From assembly GCA_028622995.1 (NCBI GenBank), contig JAJQJQ010000002.1:9176001-9240000 (forward strand): DNA of 64,000 nucleotides. The letters run 5' to 3'. Source of the stretch: Panagrolaimus kolymaensis. Its lineage: Eukaryota; Nematoda; Chromadorea; Rhabditida; Panagrolaimidae. The notes under the pieces are model-generated. The model was given only the letters and a program-made list of their open reading frames with translations, was not told the DNA's origin and did no database searches. This document shows, piece after piece, positions 12,053-22,400 of the stretch; the first letter of the stretch is position 1, and every line of letters starts with the position of its first letter. A program made the translations under genes and the position numbers.

Positions 12053-12712
12053 GTGTTTCTTCATTTATAGCAGAGTGAATATATTTTGTCTTCAATGTTT
12101 CTTTTTCCTTTACGCAATAAAAATAAACAAAAACACTGCCAGCAGAAGAAGCATGTTTGACGTTGTAACTAAAAACAATAACAAAGGTTTAAGAGAAGAA
12201 ATCGAATATTGAAACACATAAATTTATCTTTTTTGTTAGTCATCGCGGAGGTATAAATTTTTAAATAAAAAATTGCCAGGTGGTTTCCAGTTGGTTGCCA
12301 GGTCGATTTCCTAGTGAATCGTTCGATTTTTTATAAAAATGTTGCAATTTTATATGGTGGAAATTCGTCTATTTTTTTATGTATCTTCGCATAATTTTTT
12401 ATAGAGCTCATTGCAACCATTCTCTTTTTTAAGTTAAAAAAATAAATCCAAGTGGATGGCTTTGGTAGGTTTAATAAATCTTTTTTCTTTTTACAATACG
12501 ATGAAAAAAATGTATACAAAAAGTTGTTAAAAAATTCAAAATCAAAGAGGAAGAAAAAATTGCCAAAGCAATAAAATTATTGTTTTGGCGAAAAAAAAAT
12601 CAGCCTAATTTTTTTTAGAAAAAAGAGCATAAAAAGGCTGTTTCTTCATTTATTGCAGAGTGAATATATTTTGTTTCCAATGTTGCTTTTATGCGCAATA
12701 AAAATAAACCAT
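12053..12712 (+). repeat. Two diverged copies of an ~75-bp direct repeat
   Basis: 12053-12130 and 12640-12712 share GTTTCTTCATTTAT, GCAGAGTGAATATATTTTG and GCAATAAAAATAAAC in the same order. The unit has no coding signal. Confidence 0.55.
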
Positions 12713-13734
12713 AATATTTCAAATGTCAAGCAAAAGCAACATACTGGTCGATGTTGTAAAAAAAATAATTTGAGAGCACTGAGCTGCTGCTGCCAAATAT
12801 TTTCAAATCCATGTCTAATGTCTAATTTTGTTTTTGTTACACCAATTTCATATTTTTAAATTTAAAAAATGCCAATTAGATGGGCAGTTAGTTATTTGCC
12901 ATGTAATTTTTCGGTTAAGTTGTTGTATTGTAATAATAATAATTTTTTTTTGGTTATTGCAATGGGATTTTTTTAAATATTACATATATCTACCAAATTT
13001 TATCATTTGTGGTAAAAATGTTATTATTTTTTTAGTATGTTAAAAAAATTCCATCTTTAAAAAGTTGCAAAAAAGAAAGAAAAATAAACTAAAAATTCCA
13101 ACTTTAAAAAAGAATGGTTTCCCACCAAAGAAGCATTAAAAATGACAAAGACGAGTTTAGTCTATTATTTTCTTCTGAACTTTTTGTTTTTTACTTTTTA
13201 ACTTTAGTGCTTTCTTTTAACAACTCACAAAGTGTTAATAGTAAATTACTGTAAACATACTTATCCATGTCCCTTTTATTTTTATTGGTTATAAACATCC
13301 TCCCAGAATAAGCATGTATGTATGCTTCCATCCAAAAAACAAATCATGCCCTTTCTTTATCTGCTGCATCAAGTGTGTATGTAATCAATAATAACAAAAA
13401 GCCAATAAGCATATCATCATGAGCAAGAAAGAGAGACGCATGACCTTAAAAAGCTTTAATGATACCCATATCTTTACCTTTGAAGGAAGCTTAAGTAAAA
13501 TGTCGCCTCTGAAGGAATCTTTAATAAATATCCAAAGTGAATCAAGGGCATCTTTTTGTTTTTTGTTTATTGGCTTCACCACTTTTGGTGCGAGTTTGTC
13601 TGATATGTGTCTTTAATGATTATTATTAATTTTGGTTGGATTTGGTTGTCGTCTCTTTTTATTTGCATACTCGCTTACTTATCTCGCTTGCTTGCTTCAA
13701 CTTTTTTTGTGGATTTTTTTTGCTACGGTTATTA

Positions 13735-14651
13735 ATGGCATCATCGATGATGGCTAAAGAATCTACTTCCGTTTTGGATATGGATGATAAAAAGGTATGT
13801 TTGCTTTCATTACTCGCTTGCTTTTATTGATACCCATGAATTTTTAGACCCGAAAAATAACTATGGAATTGCGGCGTCGTGAAATAATGAATAAATATTT
13901 GGATGATTTGAAATTGATTTTACTCCGATATTCCCCAAACAACACATCGAAGTTAGAGAAGAATGACATCTTGCGAGAAACTTTGAATTTGGTTAAATTT
14001 TTGGAGATTCAAATAGCTCAAATTCGGCAACAAACTGTTTTGGCTATCATTGCTGGATTAGTTCGGAACCAAGCTGACCCTGAAGTTATCAAAGCAGTTC
14101 AAAAAGTTGTGGGTTTATTATTTTTTCAATCAGCTTCACTACCTCCACCGCCGCGACAACAACCACCACCGCCGCAGGTGCCAACGCAACCAGCAGCTTC
14201 CGCTTCTATTCCTCGATTTCCAGCAATGCCGCATCCAATTTTTTCAACATCAATGAATCCATTGTTTTTTACTCAAAAAGTTTCACCATTTAGTGATCCA
14301 TTTGTTGGTAAACCACCGATGATGACCTCCACTCCTAAATTCTCTTCCAAAGCTACTACTTCTTCTTCTTCACCAACAACATCTGAAGCTAATAAGTCAT
14401 CCAATTCGAGTACCGATAACTTAGTTGATAGCGAAACATCCAATGATAGTTGTTTATCATCCCTTGAAAAATCGGATGATAGTCCTAAAATTGAAAGTAG
14501 CGGAAGCCGAAAAAGACGAAACCAAAGTTTCTCATCTTCTTTAACTACCAATAATGATGATTCAGGGATTTCTGAAGATGCAGAAGCAGCACCATCATCT
14601 TCAAAGAAACAAAAGTTTTCGATTGATGATCTTTTAAAAGAACAACAATAA
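13735..14651 (+). CDS. Hairy/E(spl)-like bHLH transcription factor
   Basis: Two exons (13735-13794, 13848-14651), 287 aa. The bHLH domain is at about residues 21-75: basic region RKITMELRRREIMN, helix 1 KYLDDLKLILL, loop, then helix 2 with KLEKNDILRETLNLVKFLE, which matches the Hes/Hey signature KLEKADILE. The basic region lacks the proline usual in Hairy proteins (KITME instead of KPIME), as in several nematode relatives. No clear Orange domain or C-terminal WRPW is visible; the protein ends in a basic, Ser-rich tail (KKQKFSIDDLLKEQQ). The middle is Pro- and Ser-rich. It is expected to be a nuclear DNA-binding repressor or a dimer partner in Notch-type or neuronal patterning. It sits in the middle of the BTB cluster, flanked by two plus-strand and two minus-strand BTB genes. 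Confidence 0.88.
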
Positions 14652-14909
14652 CTCACTCATTTTTTTGAATATTTATATTTGCCAGTATGTAAATTTTATT
14701 TTGTCGTATATATGTAATAAATTGTTTGCTTTTTTCTCAGCTTTCAATGAGTCATTAGTTGTTTCGTCTAAAGTGGAAAAGTTGAACAATAATAAATCTT
14801 CTTTACTTCATTTGAAGTTGTGATAAGATAGGAAAAAGAGAGAAATAACAAATCAATCAAAACATTTTATCAACATATTTAAACGTTTGTAAACAACAAC
14901 AAAATATGA

Positions 14910-15974
14910 TTAAAAAAAACCAAGGTTATATAAATAAAATTCGCCCGTTAATTCTTCAGTTTCATGGTCATCATGTTTTCGAACAATTTCAACAAGCACA
15001 GCGTAGTTTTCTATGGTTAATGCGTTAACTAATAGTAGACGCGTGAATTCCTAAAAAATATGAGATAAAGAGTAACTAAAAAAGTAAAAGTAACATACCA
15101 TAAAGCTTCCGCTCATATACTTTCGTGCGATTTCATAGAGTTCGACTTCAAAATCAGTAGTATTCTTAACGAAATCAGTTTGAAAGAATTCGAGCATCTT
15201 TTCGACAATTTCAGAACCATAGTGGATGATGACCATTCGATTTTCTTGTGCTTCTTTAAAATAGTTTGTTGAAAGCATGGTTTCAAAGACAGGAGAACGA
15301 GCTTGAAGGATTATCTTCTTAATCTAAAAAGAAAAATACATAAACTTGTAGTTTCTAATAAGATAAACAAAACATACCTTGAATTTCTTTCCTTGGCATT
15401 CAATAATAAAATCTTCATTGTATTCTCGTTGAATAAAAGCGATCATAGATTCTTTGGAACATTCTTGAATTGAATGAATTTCTTGGCCAAATTCAATGGT
15501 TTCTCCATGATTCGTTGCTAAGTATTCACGTAGATCTTCACGAAGAGTTTTGAATGCATAATAAATGTTAAATGGAAAACGAACAGAATATTCAAAAATT
15601 GTGTATCCTTTTAGAAAAACTAAAAAAAGAAGATAGATATGGAAGAATTAAAAATTAGCTTACCATTTATAGATGAATACAATACCCAGTAATTATTGAG
15701 CAAATATTCTAGTTGATAAGCTCTAACATTGGAGCATGCTTTTTTAACTAAACGAAGTTGAATTTTGATACGTTTTTTATTGATTGGATCATACATGAAA
15801 AGTACAGGACTGTAATAAGCTTCTTTGTTCGGAGTAAAATAAGATAATTTAATTTTCCATTTGACATTAGTAAGAAACACTCCCTGAAAATTCTATAAAT
15901 GAATTATAAAAAGAAAGAATAAAGCCTACATTTTCCATTGTACAAGGTAAAAGAGTCAAAGCATTATGACACAT
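14910..15974 (-). CDS. BTB/POZ MATH-like protein (copy 3)
   Basis: Five exons (15930-15974, 15664-15883, 15378-15619, 15099-15323, 14910-15050), 290 aa. Same intron phases as copies 1, 2 and 4. MATH-like strands (FLTNVKWKI, IKIQLRLVKK) are followed by the BTB core KKIILQARSPVFETML, ENRMVI and EVELYEIARKYMSG. The C-terminus departs from copy 4 after HDDHETE: it reads into ELTGEFYLYNLGFF instead of a basic tail, so the last ~12 codons look replaced by flanking DNA. The IIHYGSE segment replaces the IKDCGSE of the other copies. Likely CUL-3 adaptor by family. Confidence 0.82.
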
Positions 15975-16837
15975 TATTAAGAGATACCGATAATGAACCC
16001 TGAAAAAAAAAAATAAAAAAAATAACAGATTTTTTCGCGATAACACTAATTGGATAAATCTGTTGTTTTTAAATATTACGAAACGCGTATATTATATATT
16101 GTTATTACTAACTAAAAGAAGCTGTCAAAAATGTATTACAATTAGAACGTTGTTAGCTTGTGAAGCTCCAAAATAATTACAACAAACAAAGTAGTGAAAG
16201 TTATTTTTGGATTGATTCAACAGTTTAATGCATTCAGAAAAAATGGAGCATGGAACAATAAATCTTCGCTAAATTTTTTTTACTAACCCTTTGATTAACC
16301 ACAAATTATCAGTGGATTAGGATTCGTAATAGTATCCTTAATTACTGGAACTTGGCGTTCTAATGATTGCTTTAAACTAAACTCAACTCCCAACATTTAC
16401 AACATTCTTCCATTTATTAGTTGCTCATTTTGATTGGTCATATTTCGTACTAATATGATCATATTATGTTGAGAATGAATCAGTATTTATTGTGATGGTA
16501 ATTTGGAACGTTGCAAAAAAGTTATGGTAAAAGTTATAAAGCACATTTAGTTTCCATTCATAGTTACAAAAAGCGTTATAAAAGTTGGAAAAATGTTGGA
16601 CTAATTAACAAAAATAAAGCGATTAACAAGTAACAAATCGAATTCGTCTAAAGTCGAATCGTATAACAAACGTTGCAATGTATTACATCCGATTAAAGTA
16701 TTCATAAAATGAGAACTAGAAAATCAATCAAACCATTTTATGTACACAACAAAAAGTTTCTAAACAACAAAAAATAAAGATAAAAAAGGTAAAACAAAAC
16801 ATAAAGAAAACGAAAATAACAAGAACAAAAAACAAGA
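15975..16837. other. Intergenic region with lectin debris
   Basis: Upstream of BTB copy 3 there is a block (ACTAACTAAAAGAAGCTGTC near 16105) that recurs upstream of BTB copy 4 near 18088, so the minus-strand pair also has shared upstream DNA. The lectin relic at 16310-16580 is listed separately. Confidence 0.45.
16310..16580 (+). pseudogene. Decayed C-type lectin fragments
   Basis: Two short stretches are recognisable. 16350-16410 encodes a GTW-RSNDCFKLN segment like the closing part of the window's CTLDs. 16500-16575 contains a frame reading GKSYKAHLVSIHSY, the start-of-domain helix and HLVSIHS motif. Stops and frame breaks separate them. They lie 2 kb from the intact lectin at 18593 and are probably remnants of another copy. 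Confidence 0.5.
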
Positions 16838-17931
16838 TTAGCGGCGAAGGTGATGAATTTTATAATACCATTCATTCATCATTTTTTCTGTTTCATGGTC
16901 ATCATGCTTACGAACAGCTTTAAGACGTTCATGATAATTTTCAATGTCTAGCTTTTGAACAAACGGAATACGAGTAAAAATCTGAAAAGGTTTAGTTGAT
17001 GAGTTGCTAAAAAGGTGAATGGAACATACCATAAAAGCTTCACATAGATATTTTCTTGCGATTTCATAGAGTTCGACTTCAAAATCAATAGTATTTTTAA
17101 CGAAATCTGTATGAAAGAATTCAATCATTTTTTCAACAACTTCGTAACCACAATCTTTGATGACCATACGATTTTCACGTCCTTCATTAAAGTAGTTTGT
17201 TGAAAGCATCGTTTCGAAAACGGGAGAACGAGCACATAGGATTATCTTCTTAACCTAAAACAGAGAGTAATAGACTTTTGAGAAAAATAGAAAAGACACC
17301 TTGAATTCTTTCCCTTCGCATTCAATAACAAAGTCTTCGTTGTGTTCTTTACCAATAAAATCAAACAAATTTTTTAAGGTACACTTTCGAATTGAAATAG
17401 TTTTACCACCAAATGAAACAGTTGTTTTGCCATGAAATGTAGTCAAATATTGCCGTAAATCATGTTCAAGAGTTTTTGAACCATCTTGAATATCTTTTGA
17501 AACATGAACAGTACATTCAATGTATCCATTCTTCTCTGAAATAACTAAAGTAAGAAAACAAAGAAGATACGCAACAAATAAACTTACCAACGACGGATGA
17601 ATACCATTGCCAGCGATTATCATGCCAATATTCAATTTGATAAGTTTTTTCATTGGAACCTGGTTCTTTAGTCAAACGAAGTTGAATTTTGTTTCGTTTT
17701 TTCTTGATAGGATCATGTAAGAAGAGTACAGGACTGTAATAATGTTTTTTTGGATCAGCAAAATCAGGATCGACATAAGGTTTTTGAAACTTCCATTTGA
17801 CATTGGTAACAAACACTCCCTGGAAATGGAAGGAACATACTGGTAATAAAAAAAGAAGAAGAAAAAAGATAACATACTTCTTGCATAATCGTAGAAGGTA
17901 AAAGAGTCAAAGTATTCAAAGGACGAAGCAT
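16838..17931 (-). CDS. BTB/POZ MATH-like protein (copy 4)
   Basis: Five exons (17878-17931, 17588-17819, 17300-17544, 17030-17254, 16838-16981), 299 aa. MATH-like region with FVTNVKWKF and NKIQLRLTKE; BTB core with KKIILCARSPVFETML, ENRMVIKDCGYE and EVELYEIARKYL; basic C-terminus ending HLRR. All splice sites are canonical. It is the longest and best preserved of the four. Exon 1 encodes only the leader with the TLTLLPST motif shared by all copies (NSLALLPCT, TLTLLPCT, ALTLLPCT). Expected to be a CUL-3 substrate adaptor. Confidence 0.85.
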
Positions 17932-18592
17932 GGTTAAAAAGATAACGAACCTGAAAAAATAAAATTATAAAACAAATAAAGCTCATTTTCGCGATAAAGA
18001 AAAGAAAAATTTGTTGTATTTTCAACGAAATAAATTAATGTGTTGTTTTTATGTTAAACAAAATGCGGAATTAAACATTGTAATTACTAACTAAAAGAAG
18101 CTGTCAACAATGCGGAAAAAAGATCAACTACTCAAGAAAATTGCAAAAAATAGAAAGCTGCTTGATTTGATTGCACAAAAATACAGTAGTAATTCGCATT
18201 GAGAGCCAAATAACTTTAAAACTTTTGTTGCATGCTAAAGAAACAACAACGATCTTTACGTTTACCATCATCTCTTTGAAAAGAATTCATCATATGAAAC
18301 ATGTAATTAAAAAAAGTAGTTTGGGTGAGCCCTTTCACATCAAACACACTTATATTTTTTGAATTCCATCCACCCAACAACTACTGCATGTTTTCATTCC
18401 TAAATGGGATCGATTTGGGCTTTATGAGCAAAAACCTGTGGTGTTTGTAAATTTTGCATGGCTTTCACATGGCATGACAATTGCTAATATGGAAATACTT
18501 GGATAATTCAGCCTTTAATTATCAACAAAAATTATAGCTATCTTTTTTTCTTCGAAATGACAACAGAAAAAGTTTTATAGCGCTTTAAAAAA
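17932..18592. other. Intergenic region between BTB copy 4 and lectin 3
   Basis: Divergent promoter region. Shares the ACTAACTAAAAGAAGCTGTC block with the region upstream of BTB copy 3. No gene recognised. Confidence 0.45.
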
Positions 18593-19271
18593 ATGTTTAT
18601 TTTAATTTTCTTTTTTCTTCTTTCGTTATTTTCTTACTCAGCTTCTGGAAATTGTCCAAGTGGAAGCGTTTCATGGAATTCAAATTGTTATTTATTTCAA
18701 ACTAATGCCACAGAATTTGCAACCGCCGAAATTGCATGCAAGGCTAATAATGGAAATTTAGTTTCGATTCATGATGCTTTTACCAATGCTTTAATTGTTG
18801 GCGAAGCTCCAAATTATTTTACTGATAGCACTTTTATAAATTGTTCATTTGGTTGGGCATATTTTCAACCAACTGGTTCATGTTTCGGATTTGGAAATCC
18901 TCCAGGAAAAAAACTTAATTGGAAAGATGCAGAAGAATTTTGTGAAAATCAAGGAGCTCATTTGGCTTCGATTCACAGTTGGGAAGAATATAATTTTGCT
19001 GAAAGTAAAAACCCAAATTTTTAACTTTGTTCAAAGAAAGTTTTTAGTATACGACTTTTTTGCATGGGATGGACATTTTTGGATTGGATTATTTACAAAT
19101 GATGATGGACGCACATGGGCTTATACCGATGGAACACCATATGATTATATACATTGGGCACCAGATTATAATGTTACTAATCCTCGCTGTGCAGGATGTG
19201 GATCTGGAGGCTTTCATCAATTTGATGGAAGGGAAGAGAAATTATTTATATGTAAAAAGAAGTCTTTGTAA
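18593..19271 (+). CDS. C-type lectin with a half domain fused to a full domain
   Basis: Two exons (18593-19004, 19048-19271), 211 aa. Signal peptide at residues 1-19. Residues about 20-80 are the first half of a CTLD (CPSGSVSWNSNCYLF, NLVSIHDA, up to NYFTDST), matching the other two lectins, but the second half (WIGA onward) is missing. It runs directly into a second, complete CTLD: GSCFGFGNPPGKKLNW, HLASIHSWEE, FWIGLFTND, WAYTDGTPYDYIHWAP, then a double-Cys GCGSG stretch and FICKKK. The ligand loop reads YIHWAPDYNVTNP, without a classical EPN/QPD. A deletion that fused two domains explains the layout. Secreted; sugar binding uncertain. Ends convergent to the scc-3 gene, 154 bp away. Confidence 0.82.
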
Positions 19272-19424
19272 TTTGTGTAATACACTAGAATGAAAATGCA
19301 AGATTCAACTTAAAAAAAAGTTTTGTTTTTTACAAATTTTATTATCAAAAAAAAAGCTAAAGTTGAGATAACAAAAAAATTTAAATACACCATTCCGATT
19401 CAAATAAAAATGCACAAAAAATAT

Positions 19425-22400
19425 TTATGAAACAGAAAATTCAGATGGTGTTGGAGTATTACGTCTTCGACCACCTCCACGACGGCCACCTCCACGTCCT
19501 CCACCACCGCCAATAGTGGTTGCATAACTTCGAACTGAAGCAGCATCATCTCCACCGCCTCCAGCGACAGCATTGGCATGTTTTTCTTGAAGGGATGCTC
19601 GATAAAGTAAATATGGAGTCCAAGTTTCGTCATTGGCTAAAACATCTTCAGCGACGGTACAATTTTTTTCAAGATACTTTAAAACTTGTTGTTTATCTTG
19701 TCGCAAAAGTTTGGGTGAAAATTCAATTAAAACTTCTAAGAAAGCAATATTTTGTTGTTCATTTTGATTTTTACGTCGCTTTGATTGTTCAGCCTTTAGA
19801 GAATGACAAATTCCGAGTCTGAAAATTTAATTTTATTTCAAATTTCTTGATTTTGGAAAACAAAATTTTTACCTATGAATGTTTGCAATAGCTTCACGAT
19901 TTCTTGATGCATCAGGGCCAAAGGATAATGCAAAACGTTTGGCAAGTTCTCGAATGGCATGAAAATCTTCATCCACTGGATCAATAATTCCTTTAGAAGT
20001 TAATAACTAAAAAAATTTAATGCTTATCAAACCAACCATTTTTACTGTTTTGGACTTACCAAATCTTCAAATGAATTAATTAAAGCCATGGAGATAGCTT
20101 TGGCACAAGCAATTCGATCAATTTCTCGACATTTTGATAATAATGCTTTTAAAATATCTCCATAATCGGTGTGATACTAAAATAAAAATATTTTAAAATA
20201 AAACTCCAAGAATTTGAAAGACAAACAAACCTTAACATAATATCGAAGAACTAAAGATGCATCAGAAATGGGTAAAACTCCATGCATGATGAGTTTACAA
20301 AATTGTGAAAGCAAATTTCTTCGTTTTGCTAATAGTTCAATTTGTTGATATTGATCTAAGCCATGGACTGAAAATATAAAAATAAATAGTTTTAATAGCA
20401 AATAAAAATGAAAGCAATCGAAAAAATTTTATCTCTGCAATTTTGTATTACTATTGCAATAACAGTAACCACAAGTTTGAAATTTCAAAAATTTTTGTTA
20501 CTATCGATGAAACTTTTTTTGAGGATGGAGAAAAAAATGAAATGAATTGGAAAATAAAAAAGATAGCAAATTTTCTATTACTATCGCAATGATAATAAAG
20601 CACAAATTTAAAATTCTAAAATTTTTATAATCTTCACTCAAATTTTTGAGGAAGACGAAAAAATGAAATAGTAATGAAAATTTAATAAAATAGCAATTTT
20701 CTGTTACTGTCGTATGGATGGTAATCACAAAGTTATAATTTCAAAATTTTTGGTTCTCTCTTTCTTTACATTTTCACTATGAGTTCATCTGCAATCAAAA
20801 TTAAAGCTTACGTGGATCATTTTCTTCAGAAACAAAAACATTATCAACAACAAAGCTATTAATTTTATTATTGAAATCTCGTTCAAGGGTAATTTCAAGG
20901 TTTGCAATTTCAGAGCCGGGAAAATCAGCTGATACCTTCCAATTTAATAATATTAACATATCACACAAACAAAGGAAAGCATTTTCAACTCCACTGGCGG
21001 ATGAAGTTAAAAAGTTTTTAACCACAGTCAAAAATTGATCTCGACGAGTTTTAACATTTCGAGCGGCTTCCTAAAAAATAATAATTTTTTTAGGGTCAAA
21101 ACTGCTTTGGTGAAATGAAAAAAAAAACTCACATCGATATTAGGTTCCAAACCTTTGAGCAGGCGTTGAATATCCCATGAAAGAGTTAAAAATGCATGAA
21201 TCAAAGCTTTTTCAGAAATGTGTGGATTATTAATATTTCGGGTGTTATTGAGTAAATGCAACGTTAAATCCCATAATTCATGATTGGGGCGTAAATCTTC
21301 GGTTCTAAAAAATGAGGAACTGTTAAAAATTAAACGAGTTCTCCATTATTATTATTTAAAAAACCGCTACGATTTTCAGAGAAAAATTGAGAGTAACCAA
21401 TAACTTAAAAAATATTGCCATTTTATTCTTATTATCTTTGATAGTAAACCAAAAACGCAAAGTATTGTCATCTCTGAATTACTGTCATAGTAACTAACTC
21501 GAAACCATTTTAATTTCACTTTTTATGCAAATTTATACAAAACTAAAACTTACGCAATGAAAGCATTCATTTTCTTGAATCGACTTAAAACTTGAGCTTC
21601 ATCTTCTTCATCCAAAGTTTCTTCTTTTTGGAATGAATTAAGAGAATTTCGAAGTGAAACAGCCAAATTATCAATGATTTGACTTTTAAATAAACTCGTG
21701 TGCTGTTCCACCGCGATATTATTGTGGAAAGTTGAAAATGCTATAGCAATATTAGATAAAATTTCATCATCATGATGTTGATCCACGACTCGTTCAAAAG
21801 CTTTAACCAATTCATCCAAAAATTTCATCATTCGTCCAGTTGGATAAAGTTCAAGCATAAAATATTGTGGAATCGTTGTGAGATTTGCAATTTTATCTCG
21901 ATCATCAATATGTCGATTAATAAGTTTGGGTAAATTTGGAATGAGTATTTCTGACATTCGTGTTCGATCTTCTTGAATTTGTTTTACATCCTTCGCGAAT
22001 CGTTTAGTGGAGGCTCGACCTGATGGTGGTTCACCTGTGGATGATTGACGAATGGAAGAACACATTATTTCAACTAATGGAGAATCATATTCGCCACCTA
22101 TAAATTATATTTGTTTATAAAAAACTATTGTTAGAAACTTTTAAAGAAAAAATAGAGTAAATAACTTTTTTGAAAACTTAAAACTTTTATTACTGTCACT
22201 ATGATAGTAACGAAAAATTTCAAAAATTATATTTTCTAGTTACTTTCATGAATCATGATGATAGTTAAACAAAAAGCGTAAAATATTGCTATAATTGAGT
22301 TACTTTCATTTTTTGACTATCACATAAACTTTTTATTTTTTAAATTTCCTCAATTTTTTTGAACATACATTCATCTGAAAGCAACATTTCAACCATTGTT

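Larger units (their letters stand above)
10175..13734. other. Long non-coding region upstream of the bHLH gene
   Basis: 3.5 kb with no gene I can support; the open frames here are low-complexity K/F/I-rich. It holds several non-coding signals: an 8-bp-stem hairpin at 10757-10778, GAATATTT motifs on both strands (near 10710, 11400 and 11940), and an ~75-bp duplication (12053-12130 and 12640-12712). Its length and position directly upstream of a developmental transcription factor are compatible with an enhancer region, but that is inference. Confidence 0.45.

Noticed and set aside
13385..13616. Overlapping 65-codon frames on both strands upstream of the bHLH gene
   Set aside because: They are frame shadows of each other with no domain or splice context.
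14273..14656. 127-codon minus-strand frame across the bHLH gene
   Set aside because: Antisense shadow of the Ser/Pro-rich bHLH coding exon; composition mirrors it.
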